From assembly GCF_004118325.1 (NCBI RefSeq), contig NZ_RDFA01000001.1, forward strand, positions 356,424 to 420,423: DNA of 64,000 nucleotides. Direction: 5' to 3'. The DNA comes from Halorientalis pallida. Its GTDB lineage: Archaea; Halobacteriota; Halobacteria; Halobacteriales; Haloarculaceae. Within the stretch, counting starts at the first letter, position 1, and each line of letters opens with the position of its first letter. A program made the translations under genes and the position numbers. The notes beneath the pieces were generated by a model. It saw only the letters and a program-made list of their open reading frames with translations, made no database searches and was not told the origin of the DNA. Below are positions 25,297 to 33,871 of the stretch, piece after piece.

Positions 25297-26309
25297 TGGA
25301 ACCTCCGTGTGTAGATGGCCACGGCGAGGACGGCGACGGCGGCGACGCCCACGCCGAAGCCGGGACCGGCACTGGTCGTGGTCCGTTCGTCGGGTTGACT
25401 CTCGGTCCGCTGGACGCCCTCGTCGGTCTCGAAGTCGCTCGTATCGAGGGTGTCCGCCGACGCGTTGCTGGCGTTGACCGTCACCGTCTGATCGGGATTC
25501 AGCGTCGCTGCGGCCTGTGCCGTCCCGATCAACACGCCGTCGTTCTGGACGATGGCCATCAGCTTGTAGTTGTAATCGTCGGGCACCGTCAGCAGCGTCG
25601 AGGGGGTAGTCGTCCGTCCCGGTCGGATCGACCCGACCCGCCTGACCTGCCGGTCGGCCACGATGTTCGAGTCCGCCTGTCGGGCCAGGAAGGTCACCTT
25701 CAACTGGTCGTTGGACAGGTCACCGGTGTTGGTCAGATAGGCCGTGACGTTCAGCGTGGCCGACGACCCCGCCGTCTCGGCGATGGAGAACTGGATCGGC
25801 GGCACCTGCCCCGAGCCGAAGCCCTCGAAGCTGTGGAACTCCACGCCGGTCCGGGCGTATGCCGGTTGGAGGCCGCCGACGCCACGGACCGTCTTCGTGC
25901 CCGAGGCGACGCGCTCGCCGTCCTGGAAGACGATTGTCTCGATCCGGTAGTCACCCTCGCGGGCGACGCTGACGTTCTGGACCACCGGGACTTCGCGGGT
26001 CCCGTCGACGGTCCCGACCCGCTGAGTGACCTCCGCGGCCACCAGATCGGTGTCCAGTTCGACCGCGCGGACCAGCACCGTTACGTTCTCCCCGGGGCCG
26101 CCGTCGTGAGAGAGCCGACTCCGCACGGACAGCGTGGCAGTGCCGCCGGTCACCTCGCCGGCGGCGATGGTCTGTTCCCGGACTGTGAGTTCGGAGGGCG
26201 GCGGGTCGGGCGTCGCGTCGGCCAGCGCACCCGGCGCGACGGCGACGAGCAGGGCGGCCGCGACGAGGACCGCCCCCGCCGCGCCCAGGAGTTTCGTTTC
26301 ACGCTCCAT
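25293..26309 (-). CDS. Exported DUF7490-like protein with C-terminal anchor
   Basis: A 338-residue protein with a signal peptide (AAGAVLVAAALLVAVAPGALA), two beta-sandwich-like modules, and a C-terminal anchor (AGPGFGVGVAAVAVLAVAIY followed by TRRFQ) that resembles the PGF-CTERM sorting signal recognised by archaeosortase. Repeated motifs such as VTVLVRAVELDTDLVA and LKVTFLARQADSNIVA suggest a tandem domain. It would be exposed at the cell surface, possibly within the S-layer. The DUF7490 assignment is from memory and not verified. Confidence 0.7.
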   Translation of the reverse strand: MERETKLLGAAGAVLVAAALLVAVAPGALADATPDPPPSELTVREQTIAAGEVTGGTATLSVRSRLSHDGGPGENVTVLVRAVELDTDLVAAEVTQRVGTVDGTREVPVVQNVSVAREGDYRIETIVFQDGERVASGTKTVRGVGGLQPAYARTGVEFHSFEGFGSGQVPPIQFSIAETAGSSATLNVTAYLTNTGDLSNDQLKVTFLARQADSNIVADRQVRRVGSIRPGRTTTPSTLLTVPDDYNYKLMAIVQNDGVLIGTAQAAATLNPDQTVTVNASNASADTLDTSDFETDEGVQRTESQPDERTTTSAGPGFGVGVAAVAVLAVAIYTRRFQ

Positions 26310-26370
26310 ACACGACGGTCCGTGGTCCCCGGTAAGTGTTTTGTGTACTACACGATCGGTGAGAAAGGAA

Positions 26371-27129
26371 TCAGAACGCGCCGAGGCTGGCCTGGAGCTC
26401 CCGATCCGTCCCGCCCGTCGAGAGGTCGTAGCCCACCAGATCGCGCATGTCCACGGCGAAGGTCGTCCCGCCGTTGTCGAGGACGAGGACCCGGCCCTGG
26501 GTGCCCCGGACGGTGCCGGTGAGCAGCGTCTCGGCGACCGGTCGGTCGGCCAGTGTGAACCCGTAGTCGAAGTCGTACGTCTCGTTGGGGTCGTAGCCGG
26601 CCAGCAGGCTCTGCCACGCCCGTTCGTCCACGTCGCGGTGGAGACCCTCGATCTTCGTCGGGACGCGCACCCGATCACCCACCTCGCGGGCGATGTCGGC
26701 CTCGACCTGCCGGGCGATCCGGCCGTCGACGACCGTCCGCAGGTGAGCCGCCCTGTCGGCCCCCTGCTCGCGCAGTCGCGTATCCAGTCGCCACGACCGG
26801 GTGACGCCCACCTTGAACGTCGCCGGGGCGAACGCGGCGAGGTAGACCGCGTGTTCCTCCCGGCAGGAGGGCAATGGACGGTTGCAGTTCCCGACACAGC
26901 GGGCACAGGCCCACCGGCTCGTGTGGGCGTCGCAGTACGGTACCGTCGGAGTCGGACAGGCCTCGTGGGTGCCGTCGCTGATCGTCCCGGCGCAGTGGCG
27001 GTCTTCGAGGGTGTACGCGAGGTCGGTCCCCGGCGCGAGCGACAGTCGGTCGAGCCCCTCGGCCGTCGCGAGTTTCAGCGCGGGCTCCCAGTCGTCACCG
27101 ACACCCGTGTCGTACCCGACGATCTGCAC
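26371..27129 (-). CDS. DUF2797-family protein
   Basis: A 252-residue protein with several Cys/His clusters in its first half: DRHCAG, CPTPTVPYCDAHTSRW and CARCVGNCNRPLPSC, likely binding zinc. A central module EEHAVYLAAFAPATFKVGVT resembles a GIY-YIG-like fold of the DUF2797 family. The C-terminal third is a small beta domain (GTVRGTQGRVLVLDNGG). No activity is established for this family. The ATG at 27129 begins MQIVGYDTG. It is a single-gene unit, convergent with nothing nearby. Confidence 0.8.
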   Translation of the reverse strand: MQIVGYDTGVGDDWEPALKLATAEGLDRLSLAPGTDLAYTLEDRHCAGTISDGTHEACPTPTVPYCDAHTSRWACARCVGNCNRPLPSCREEHAVYLAAFAPATFKVGVTRSWRLDTRLREQGADRAAHLRTVVDGRIARQVEADIAREVGDRVRVPTKIEGLHRDVDERAWQSLLAGYDPNETYDFDYGFTLADRPVAETLLTGTVRGTQGRVLVLDNGGTTFAVDMRDLVGYDLSTGGTDRELQASLGAF

Positions 27130-27201
27130 GCACCCGACTACGAACCGGGCGACAAAAGGACTGCCGTTGGGCGCTTCGGTCGATCGTCGGAAGCGATCCG
27201 C

Positions 27202-28131
27202 TCAGTGTTCTCGCACGAGTTCCTCGGCGGCCTGACGCACGGCGTCGTCGCTGGACTGGTCCGGTTCCCAGCCCAGTGCCGACAGCTTCTCGATGGAGAG
27301 GCGCATCCGGGGCACGTCACCGACCCAGCCGCGGTCGCCGCCCGTGAACTCGTACTCGGGGTCGAGGCCCATCGCGTCGCTGACGATGTCCGCGATGGTG
27401 GTGACCGACGTGGTCGTCCGGGTGCCGAGGTTGTAGACGTTCAGGTCGTCGTCGGCGTTCTCGACGACGTGACACATGGCGTCGACGCAGGATTCGACGT
27501 GCATGTACGATTTCTCCTGGCGGCCGTCGCCGAGGATCTCCAGCGTGTCCGGGTTCTCCCGGAGCTTGTGGATGAAGTCGGGGATCACCGCGCCCTTCTG
27601 GAGGCGCGGGCCGACGATGTTGGCGAAGCGGTAGACCCACGCGGTCATGCCGTAGCTCTTGGCGTAGACGGAGATCAGCGACTCCTCGGAGAGCTTGCTC
27701 GCGCCGTAGGCCGAGATGGGTTCCATCGGCGCGAAGTCCTCGGGTGTGGGCCGTGGCGCTTCCCCGTAGACCGTCGATGAGGAGGTGAAGGCGACGTTGT
27801 CGACGCCGACCTCGCGCATCCGTTCGAGCACGGTGAGCGTGAGGTCGCCGTTGAGTTCGTACTGGGCGCGCGGGTCGTCGGTGTCCACGGTTCGATCGGC
27901 CGCGAAGTGGAAGACGCCGTCCAGATCCTCGGTGATGACGTCCGCGGCCACCGCGGGGTCGGTGAGGTCGCCCTCGACGAACTCGACGCCGTCGGGCACC
28001 CACGACGGGTCGCCGTTCGAGCAGTCGTCGACCGCCCGCACGTCGTTGTCCTCGACGAGTCGTTCACAGAGGTGTGAGCCGACGAAGCCCGCGCCGCCGG
28101 TCACCAGGAGGGATTTTCCTGTCAGGTCCAT
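27202..28131 (-). CDS. NAD-dependent sugar epimerase/dehydratase (extended SDR)
   Basis: A 309-residue extended short-chain dehydrogenase with NAD-binding VTGGAGFVGSHLCERL, a catalytic Ser-Thr-Tyr-Lys set (FTSSSTVYGEA; ISAYGASKLSEE), and NIVGPRLQKGAVIPDF in the substrate lobe. Closest functional class is UDP-glucose 4-epimerase/dTDP-glucose dehydratase, making nucleotide sugars for surface glycans; two glycosyltransferases are encoded at 21-23 kb. It is leaderless, with TATA CAAGTATCTT about 27 bases before the ATG on the minus strand. The exact sugar is not predictable. Confidence 0.88.
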   Translation of the reverse strand: MDLTGKSLLVTGGAGFVGSHLCERLVEDNDVRAVDDCSNGDPSWVPDGVEFVEGDLTDPAVAADVITEDLDGVFHFAADRTVDTDDPRAQYELNGDLTLTVLERMREVGVDNVAFTSSSTVYGEAPRPTPEDFAPMEPISAYGASKLSEESLISVYAKSYGMTAWVYRFANIVGPRLQKGAVIPDFIHKLRENPDTLEILGDGRQEKSYMHVESCVDAMCHVVENADDDLNVYNLGTRTTTSVTTIADIVSDAMGLDPEYEFTGGDRGWVGDVPRMRLSIEKLSALGWEPDQSSDDAVRQAAEELVREH

Positions 28132-28387
28132 ACCACTCCTGCGAAACCACCGGTCAAGATACTTGTGAATGGTGTCAGCGCTGCCACGCGGCCCCGGACG
28201 CCCGATGGCGGGCGACCATCGACGCTGTCACCCGGTCAGTATCCGCCCCCAGCTCGCAAGTAGCCTTATTCCATCCCCACGTGCAGCCGGCACACGTCGC
28301 AGGTGTGCAGATGATTGCAGGAACGCGAACGAACGGACCCGACGTGCAGCGACGACGAACTACCGTCCATCCGGCCACGGAGCGGCG

Positions 28388-29053
28388 ATGACCGGCCCGA
28401 GTGCGTGGCTCGCGACCCGGACGAGCGAGCGGACGCTCGCCCGGTTGGTGCTCGTGTTCGCGGCTGGATTCGTGGTAGTCGGATCGGGCGTCGCCTGGTA
28501 CGTCGGGAGCGTCGGGCTCTCGATGGGCGCGATGGCCTACGACAGCGACGACCGGACGGTCGTGATCGAGGAGAGCGAGCGTGCCGCGTTCACTACCCAC
28601 TACGACGAGGACGACGAGGTCGGCTGGTGTCTCTACGGGACGAGCAACGAGACACACGTTCGCATCGACGACGTGGTCCCGGCCGCTCCCGTGAGCCAGG
28701 GACCGGAACGGGTCACGTTCACCTGCCTGCCCGAGACGGCTGGCCAGTTGCTCGCCGGCGAGAACGCCGCGCTCCTCGGGACGGTCCACAGCCACCCCGG
28801 CCACGACGAGAGCGAGCTGAGCGGCATCGACATCGCGCTGTTCGGCCGTCTCAGCCCACTCGTGAAAGTGATGGGCGTCTACACCGACGCCGACGGGCCC
28901 GCCTTCTTCACCACCGGCAGTATGACCAATCCGCTCGACGTGCGGGTCGTCGGCGACGCGGCCGAGGCGCGATGGGACCGTGGACAGCGCAACCGGTCGA
29001 ATCGATCCCTCAACGGATCGGCTGGCCCTGCCGTTCGAGATCGACCGCGGTGA
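28388..29053 (+). CDS. Membrane-anchored JAMM/MPN metalloprotease-like protein
   Basis: A 221-residue protein with an N-terminal membrane helix (ARLVLVFAAGFVVVGSGVAW) and a JAMM domain outside the membrane. The catalytic set appears complete: Glu in DDEVGWCLYG and the zinc motif VHSHPGHDESELSGID (H-S-H-P-x6-L-S-x2-D). JAMM enzymes remove ubiquitin-like SAMP tags in haloarchaea, but those are cytoplasmic; here the helix precedes the domain. The start ATG at 28388 follows a long leader if TTATTCC near 28267 is the TATA box. A longer 5' extension cannot be excluded. Confidence 0.75.
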   Translation: MTGPSAWLATRTSERTLARLVLVFAAGFVVVGSGVAWYVGSVGLSMGAMAYDSDDRTVVIEESERAAFTTHYDEDDEVGWCLYGTSNETHVRIDDVVPAAPVSQGPERVTFTCLPETAGQLLAGENAALLGTVHSHPGHDESELSGIDIALFGRLSPLVKVMGVYTDADGPAFFTTGSMTNPLDVRVVGDAAEARWDRGQRNRSNRSLNGSAGPAVRDRPR

Positions 29054-29219
29054 GGTAACCGCCGGCGGCGCCGAGTACCGCGGGGAACAGGACGCCACCG
29101 AGCAGGACGATCGAGACGAGGTCGTTGGCCGTCGGCAACACGGCGGCGAACAGCCGCGAACTGAACGGCATCGTCACCACGATGGTGCTCAGCGGCAGGA
29201 GGATCGTGAGGAAGATCAC
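29010..29219 (-). CDS. Short membrane protein, possibly a 5'-truncated gene
   Basis: A 69-residue frame from GTG 29219 with three hydrophobic stretches (IFLTILLPLSTIVVTMPF, LVSIVLLGGVLFPAVLGAAG). Upstream codons stay open for 22 more residues (SKLAAAQVGPRIVLGYATG) back to a TAG but contain no good start, so it looks like the C-terminal end of a larger haloarchaeal membrane protein that has lost its front. It overlaps the convergent JAMM gene by 44 bases. It may be a pseudogene. Confidence 0.45.
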   Translation of the reverse strand: MIFLTILLPLSTIVVTMPFSSRLFAAVLPTANDLVSIVLLGGVLFPAVLGAAGGYLTAVDLERQGQPIR

Positions 29220-29347
29220 GCCCGTCGCGTAGCCGAGGACGATCCGCGGACCGACCTGCGCGGCCGCCAGCTTGGATTCGAGAACAGGCTACCGGAACGT
29301 TCCCAGTACGGGAGTTGAAGACAGCCACCACAGCGGGAACCGAACCC

Positions 29348-29665
29348 TCAGATAGCGTCCCGAAGCGCCGCCCCGTAGGTCACGTACAGAACGGCGGCCG
29401 GGGTCGTCACGACGAGGCCGCCCAGATACCACGCGATCTGGGTGAGCGGATCGGGCGGGGCCAGCACGGTCCCGGCGAGGAAGGACCCGAGCGTGGCGAG
29501 CGCACATGTGGTCACGAGTCGTTCACGCTGAGTCTCGGGACCGCGCTTGGCGAACAGCACGTCGGAGCTGGTCAGATAGGTCGCGACGATCATCACCGAC
29601 CAGAAGACGATCATCGCCGTCAGAATCGCGATATCCGGGATCGCAGAGACGGAGAGGAGGCGCAT
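29348..29665 (-). CDS. Three-helix membrane protein, unknown
   Basis: A 105-residue protein with hydrophobic segments near residues 12-32, 52-70 and 78-98 (IAILTAMIVFWSVMIVATYL; ALATLGSFLAGTVLA; WYLGGLVVTTPAAVLYVTYG). There is no recognised motif. It lies upstream of the truncated membrane gene on the same strand with about 130 bases between. Both may be remnants of a small membrane-protein pair. Confidence 0.6.
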   Translation of the reverse strand: MRLLSVSAIPDIAILTAMIVFWSVMIVATYLTSSDVLFAKRGPETQRERLVTTCALATLGSFLAGTVLAPPDPLTQIAWYLGGLVVTTPAAVLYVTYGAALRDAI

Positions 29666-29795
29666 GGACGTTCCTTTCGCGGCGGCTGTGTAACTCTTTG
29701 CATCGCTGGAGCGGTCGCCTCCGGCGGTGGGCCGGGAGGACCCATACAGCCGGCGGATCGAAACCCCCTAACCGGGTAAACTGTTTCTGTGGCGT

Positions 29796-30344
29796 ATGCA
29801 GGGAGACCCCGAGGTCGCGGTACTCAGACTCGGTCACCGGCCGGGCCGGGACGAGCGGATCACGACACACGTCGGGTTGACCGCGCGGGCGCTGGGGGCC
29901 GACCGCGTGATCCTCGCCGGCGACGGTGCGAGCCGGGCCGACACCGTCGAAGACATCACCGAGCGCTTCGGCGGCCCCTTCGCGGTCGACACCGTCGAGT
30001 CCTGGCGACCCACCCTCCGGGAGTGGGAGGGTTCGGTCGTCCACCTCACGATGTACGGCGAGGAGGTCCAGACCGTCGAGGGCGACATCCGGGAGGCTCA
30101 CCGCGAGCGACGGGAGCCGCTGCTCGTCGTCGTCGGCGCGGAGAAGGTGCCCTTCGACGTGTACGAGAAGACGGACTGGAACGTCGGCGTGACCAACCAG
30201 CCCCACTCCGAGATCGCCTCGCTCGCTGTCTTTCTCGACCGCCTGTTCGAGGGCCGGGAACTCGACCGGGAGTGGGAAGACGCCGAGAAGGTCGTGGTTC
30301 CCCAGGCGGTCGGGAAGCGAGTCGTGGACGCCGACGAGGAGTAG
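29796..30344 (+). CDS. trm56: tRNA (cytidine-56-2'-O)-methyltransferase Trm56
   Basis: A 182-residue SPOUT-class methyltransferase. The start EVAVLRLGHRPGRDERITTH is the Trm56 signature, followed by HVGLTARALGADRVIL. The trefoil-knot AdoMet site is LLVVVGAEKVPFDVYE and NVGVTNQPHSEIASLAVFLD. The enzyme methylates C56 in the T-loop of archaeal tRNAs, a task done by a C/D RNP in some species. Full-length compared with the family (about 180). It lies upstream of the TFE operon on the same strand but with its own promoter region. Confidence 0.93.
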   Translation: MQGDPEVAVLRLGHRPGRDERITTHVGLTARALGADRVILAGDGASRADTVEDITERFGGPFAVDTVESWRPTLREWEGSVVHLTMYGEEVQTVEGDIREAHRERREPLLVVVGAEKVPFDVYEKTDWNVGVTNQPHSEIASLAVFLDRLFEGRELDREWEDAEKVVVPQAVGKRVVDADEE

Positions 30345-30400
30345 CCGGCCAGCGCAGGCGTGTCCGACGGGCGCACCCAGTTGGGAACCCGGTTCGGTGC

Positions 30401-30407
30401 TTTTAAA
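30401..30407 (+). promoter_or_regulatory. TATA box of the tfe operon
   Basis: TTTTAAA lies about 27-30 bases before the ATG of tfe at 30434, the typical position for a haloarchaeal leaderless or near-leaderless transcript. Confidence 0.6.
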
Positions 30408-30433
30408 CGAGCCAGGCACCGATAAGTACACCA

Positions 30434-30967
30434 ATGGCTTTTGAGGAACTCCTGGAGGACCCGGTCATACAGAAGTACCTCCACGAACTGGTGGGCCCGA
30501 AGGGGATGCCCGTCGCGGCCGCACCGCCGGACGGCGAGGTGACGGACGAAGAGCTCGCAGAAGAGTTGGGACTGGAGCTCAACGACGTTCGCCGCGCCCT
30601 CTTCATTCTCTACGAGAACGACCTGGCGAGCTATCGACGGCTCCGCGACGAGGACTCGGGCTGGCTGACCTACCTCTGGACCTTCGAGTACGACAAGATT
30701 CCCGAGAAACTCGAAGAGGAGATGTACCGCCTCCTGGACGCGCTGGAGGACCGCGAGCAGTACGAACACGACAACGAGTTCTACCTCTGTGACGTCTGTG
30801 GCATCCGCTTCGAGTTCGGCGAGGCGATGGACTTCGGGTTCGAGTGTCCCGAGTGTGGCTCGCCGGTCGACGCCATGGAGAACACGGCGCTGGTCCAGGC
30901 CATGGAGGACCGCATCGACGCCCTGCGCGACGAACTGAACGTCGAACGAGAAGAGACCGAAGCCTGA
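30434..30967 (+). CDS. tfe: Transcription factor E alpha subunit (TFE)
   Basis: A 177-residue protein with an N-terminal winged helix (GEVTDEELAEELGLELNDVRRALF) and a C-terminal zinc ribbon (YLCDVCGIRF, FECPECGSPVD) followed by a helix. TFE binds the RNA polymerase clamp beside TBP and TFB and stabilises the open promoter complex. The length and two-domain order match archaeal TFE. The stop overlaps the ATG of the next gene (TGATG), giving a tfe-DUF2110-DUF5803 operon that recurs in haloarchaea. Confidence 0.95.
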   Translation: MAFEELLEDPVIQKYLHELVGPKGMPVAAAPPDGEVTDEELAEELGLELNDVRRALFILYENDLASYRRLRDEDSGWLTYLWTFEYDKIPEKLEEEMYRLLDALEDREQYEHDNEFYLCDVCGIRFEFGEAMDFGFECPECGSPVDAMENTALVQAMEDRIDALRDELNVEREETEA

Positions 30968-31632
30968 TGGTCGTCCTCGCAACGAAGTGCTACGTCGACG
31001 GTGACGCCCGCGAACGGGCACTGGACGGACTGGGCTCGCTGATCGGGAACGAGATCGGCGACCTCGACGTGACCTACGAGGTCGGCCTCCGGGACGACGA
31101 CTTCCCCTCCGTGACCGTCGAGGGCGACGACGCCGTGATCGCTCGCAACCTCCTCCGCGAGGAGTGGGGCGCGATCACGCCGGACTTCGAGGCCGGCGAG
31201 AGCTACGTGGGAACCCTCGAATCCTGGGACGCGGACGGATTCGTCCTCGACGCCGGCCGGGAAGTCCGGATTCCGGCCGCCGAGATCGGGCTCGGACAGG
31301 GGTCGCCCGAGCAGATCCGCAAGCGGTTCGGGCTGGTCCAGCACCTCCCGCTCTCGTTCGTCTGGGACGATTCGCCCCGAATCGCCGACGACGAACGCGA
31401 CCGGCTGTACGACTGGACCCGGGGCACCGGTCGGGTCAACGTCAACAGCGCGACCCGGGCGGAAGTGCGGGCCACCGTCAACCGCGCGGGTCACGCCCAG
31501 GACATCGTGACCGTCGAGCGACTGGGCCTGCTCGAACAGTCGGTCCTCTGCCGCGAGGGAACCGACCCGCCGGGACTGCTCGCCAGCATCGGCAAACACC
31601 TGCCGTCGGAGATTCTCGCCGTCGTTCCATGA
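30967..31632 (+). CDS. DUF2110-family protein
   Basis: A 221-residue protein. The middle holds an S1-like beta barrel (SYVGTLESWDADGFVLDAGR with EVRIPAAEIGLGQGSPEQI), and the C-terminal part a helical segment RVNVNSATRAEVRATVNRAG leading to VERLGLLEQSVLCREGTDPP. It is found beside tfe in archaea and is probably linked to RNA or transcription, but the reaction is unknown. It overlaps tfe by one base and the next gene by four. Confidence 0.85.
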   Translation: MVVLATKCYVDGDARERALDGLGSLIGNEIGDLDVTYEVGLRDDDFPSVTVEGDDAVIARNLLREEWGAITPDFEAGESYVGTLESWDADGFVLDAGREVRIPAAEIGLGQGSPEQIRKRFGLVQHLPLSFVWDDSPRIADDERDRLYDWTRGTGRVNVNSATRAEVRATVNRAGHAQDIVTVERLGLLEQSVLCREGTDPPGLLASIGKHLPSEILAVVP

Positions 31633-32396
31633 ATCGCCGCCGCCTCCTCGGACTGGTCGCGCTCGCCGCCCTCGTCGCCCTGTCGGGCTGTTCGGTGCTG
31701 GGCCCGGGAGAGCCCGACGCGGAGGCGCTGGGCAAAGACGTCACGTACAACTGGTCGACCGACGCGAACGCGACCATCGACATCAACGACACGCGGTACG
31801 AGGCCGTCTACCGCGTCGAGAACCGCTCGTCGATCGAACTCTACGACCGTGACGCGCTGGGCACCGAGAGCCCGCTGGACATCGAGGGGCTCAAGTTCCA
31901 GTTCGAGAACGGCACCGTCCGGAACCTCACGGCCGACGACGTGGAGTTGAGTCGCAAGCGCATGACCGTCTCGTTCCCCGCCGAGAACGTCTCCGGGAGG
32001 GTCGCGTTCTCCTCGCCACGGAACGGCAAGAGTTTCGCACTCCCGACGTTCGTCTCGGGGAGCTACGAGGTGACGTTGCCCAAAGACGCCCGTGTCGGTG
32101 TCCCGATTCTGGCGCAGGTGAGCCCCGGAGGCTACGACGCGACGCTCAGGAACGACCGCGTCACGCTCACCTGGAGCGACGTGGACCGACGCGCGCTCTC
32201 GATTCGCTGGTACCTGGAGCGTGACCTGTGGCTGTTCGGCGGCCTGGTGGTGCTGGCGCTGCTGCTTGGCGGTGGCGGAGCGATCTACTACCTCCGGCAG
32301 ATTCGCGAACTCGAACAACGGCGCGAGGAGGTCGGCCTTGACGTGGACACGGGCGACGACGTGGGTGACGACGGCCCGCCGCCGGGAATGCGGTAG
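31629..32396 (+). CDS. DUF5803-type exported lipoprotein with membrane anchor
   Basis: A 255-residue protein with a signal peptide and lipobox (LAALVALSGCSVLG), a beta-rich extracellular domain (YNWSTDANATIDINDTRYEA; VPILAQVSPGGYDATLRNDR), a membrane helix (LWLFGGLVVLALLLGGGGAI) near residue 205-225 and a charged cytoplasmic tail. The third gene of the tfe operon, translationally coupled by ATGA. Function is unknown; the pairing with a transcription factor gene is probably historical rather than functional. Confidence 0.82.
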   Translation: MNRRRLLGLVALAALVALSGCSVLGPGEPDAEALGKDVTYNWSTDANATIDINDTRYEAVYRVENRSSIELYDRDALGTESPLDIEGLKFQFENGTVRNLTADDVELSRKRMTVSFPAENVSGRVAFSSPRNGKSFALPTFVSGSYEVTLPKDARVGVPILAQVSPGGYDATLRNDRVTLTWSDVDRRALSIRWYLERDLWLFGGLVVLALLLGGGGAIYYLRQIRELEQRREEVGLDVDTGDDVGDDGPPPGMR

Positions 32397-32452
32397 TTCG
32401 GGGCTCGAAGCGGCCCAAAGCTTGAACCGGGCGGCCGACCTCGGGACAGTGA

Positions 32453-33088
32453 ATGCCCCTGCTGATCGACGTGCGGAAACTCCGGATCATCAACGTCCTG
32501 ATGGAGAGCGGTGCGGGCAACGTCGCCGACTCCCTGGAGTCGCTGGCGGGGCTCGACGCGTCGGTCGCGGTCAAGAGCCTCTCGATGGTCGAACCGGGCG
32601 ACATCCCGGACGATCTCGGTGACGAGCGACTCTTCTGTGCCTCGGTGAAGCTGACCGAGCCGCCCTACGGCTACTTCGTCATGACCTTCGGGATGCAGAC
32701 GGCCGAAAACGTCGCCGAACACATGACGGGGCGGGCGGTCGACGGGAAATTGAACCAGTTCCACGAGAGCGCCCTCCAGGAGATGTGTAACATCTTCACC
32801 TCCGGGTTCATCGACGGCCTGGCCAACACGCTCGGGCGCTCCATCGAGATGGGGACGCCCGAACTCGAACACGGGACCGGCCGCGAGTTGCTGGCGGCGA
32901 ACCTCTCGCACATCACCGACGACTCGCTGGCCATCGTGCTTGACTCTCAGGTCGACGTGACCGAACCGCGTCGCGAGTTCCGTATCCGGATCTTCCTCGT
33001 CCCCGATCCCGGCGCTTTCGTCAACGTCCTCGATCACCTGGAAGTCGAGGACATCCGGACCGAGGAGCCGGACGTGGCCGGGCTGTGA
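32453..33088 (+). CDS. cheC: CheC-type chemotaxis phosphatase
   Basis: A 211-residue protein. The CheC signature S-x3-E-x2-N-x22-P is exact in ESALQEMCNIF leading to IEMGTP. A second, degenerate half (ELLAANLSHITDD) is consistent with the family's pseudo-symmetry. CheC dephosphorylates CheY-P and so resets the archaellum switch. The N-terminus starts MPLLIDVRKLRIINVLMESG. It is not next to other chemotaxis genes here; its phosphatase motif appears intact once rather than twice. Confidence 0.87.
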   Translation: MPLLIDVRKLRIINVLMESGAGNVADSLESLAGLDASVAVKSLSMVEPGDIPDDLGDERLFCASVKLTEPPYGYFVMTFGMQTAENVAEHMTGRAVDGKLNQFHESALQEMCNIFTSGFIDGLANTLGRSIEMGTPELEHGTGRELLAANLSHITDDSLAIVLDSQVDVTEPRREFRIRIFLVPDPGAFVNVLDHLEVEDIRTEEPDVAGL

Positions 33089-33174
33089 CGCGGCCGGCCT
33101 GGGGTCGGGCGTCGACTCGGGTGTGGAGCGGAGACACTGGTGGACTTTTATTCGCGGCTCGCCAACCGGGTGGT

Positions 33175-33870
33175 ATGCGCGTCGCGCTGGTCACCGTGGG
33201 CGACGAGTTGCTCGCGGGGGACACGGTCAACACGAACGCCGCCTGGTTAGGCGAGCGGCTCACCGAGCGCGGGGCGACCGTCGAGCGAGTGACGGTCGTC
33301 CCGGATCGGATCGGGGAGATCGCCCGCGTGGTCAACGAGTACCGCGCCGAGTACGATGCCGTCGTCGTCACCGGCGGACTGGGGCCGACCCACGACGACG
33401 TGACGATGGACGGCGTCGCCGCGGCCTTCGGCCGCGAGGTGGCCCGGAGCGAGGAGGCGCTCGCCTGGCTCGAGTCGGAGGGTGGCTACGCCCGCGAGGA
33501 CCTCGCGGAGGGAACCGCCGACATCCCGGCGGGTGCGGAGATGCTGCCGAACCGCGAGGGAGTCGCGCCCGGCTGTGCCCTCGAATCGGTGTACGTCCTG
33601 CCGGGCGTTCCCGCCGAGATGAAGACGATGTTCGAGGACGTCGCGGACCGGTTCTCCGGCGAGCGCCGCCACGTCGAGACCGTCGAAGCCGACGAACCCG
33701 AGAGTGCACTGTTGACCCGCGTCCAAGACGTTCGCGAACGCTTCGACGTGAAGGTGGGGAGCTACCCCGGCGAGACGGTCGAGATCAAACTGGAGAGTAC
33801 CGACGAGGCGGTCGTGCGCGAGGCGGCCGCGTGGCTGGCCGAACGGGTCGAGACACCGGAGACGGAGTGA
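33175..33870 (+). CDS. CinA-like molybdopterin-binding domain protein
   Basis: A 231-residue protein with the MoCF/CinA N-terminal fold: VALVTVGDELLAGDTVNTNA, VVVTGGLGPTHDDVTMDGVA and YVLPGVPAEMKTMFEDV. Bacterial CinA has a C-terminal nicotinamide mononucleotide deamidase domain that is missing here, as usual in archaea, so the role may be ADP-ribose or molybdopterin related. The leaderless ATG at 33175 is preceded by a TATA-like ACTTTTATTC. Annotated often as competence/damage-inducible protein A, a name that does not imply competence here. Confidence 0.85.
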   Translation: MRVALVTVGDELLAGDTVNTNAAWLGERLTERGATVERVTVVPDRIGEIARVVNEYRAEYDAVVVTGGLGPTHDDVTMDGVAAAFGREVARSEEALAWLESEGGYAREDLAEGTADIPAGAEMLPNREGVAPGCALESVYVLPGVPAEMKTMFEDVADRFSGERRHVETVEADEPESALLTRVQDVRERFDVKVGSYPGETVEIKLESTDEAVVREAAAWLAERVETPETE

Positions 33871-33871
33871 C

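Noticed and set aside
28175-29098. 307-codon minus frame opposite the JAMM gene
   Set aside because: The plus strand has a complete JAMM motif and membrane helix; the minus frame is a His/Val/Asp-rich shadow.
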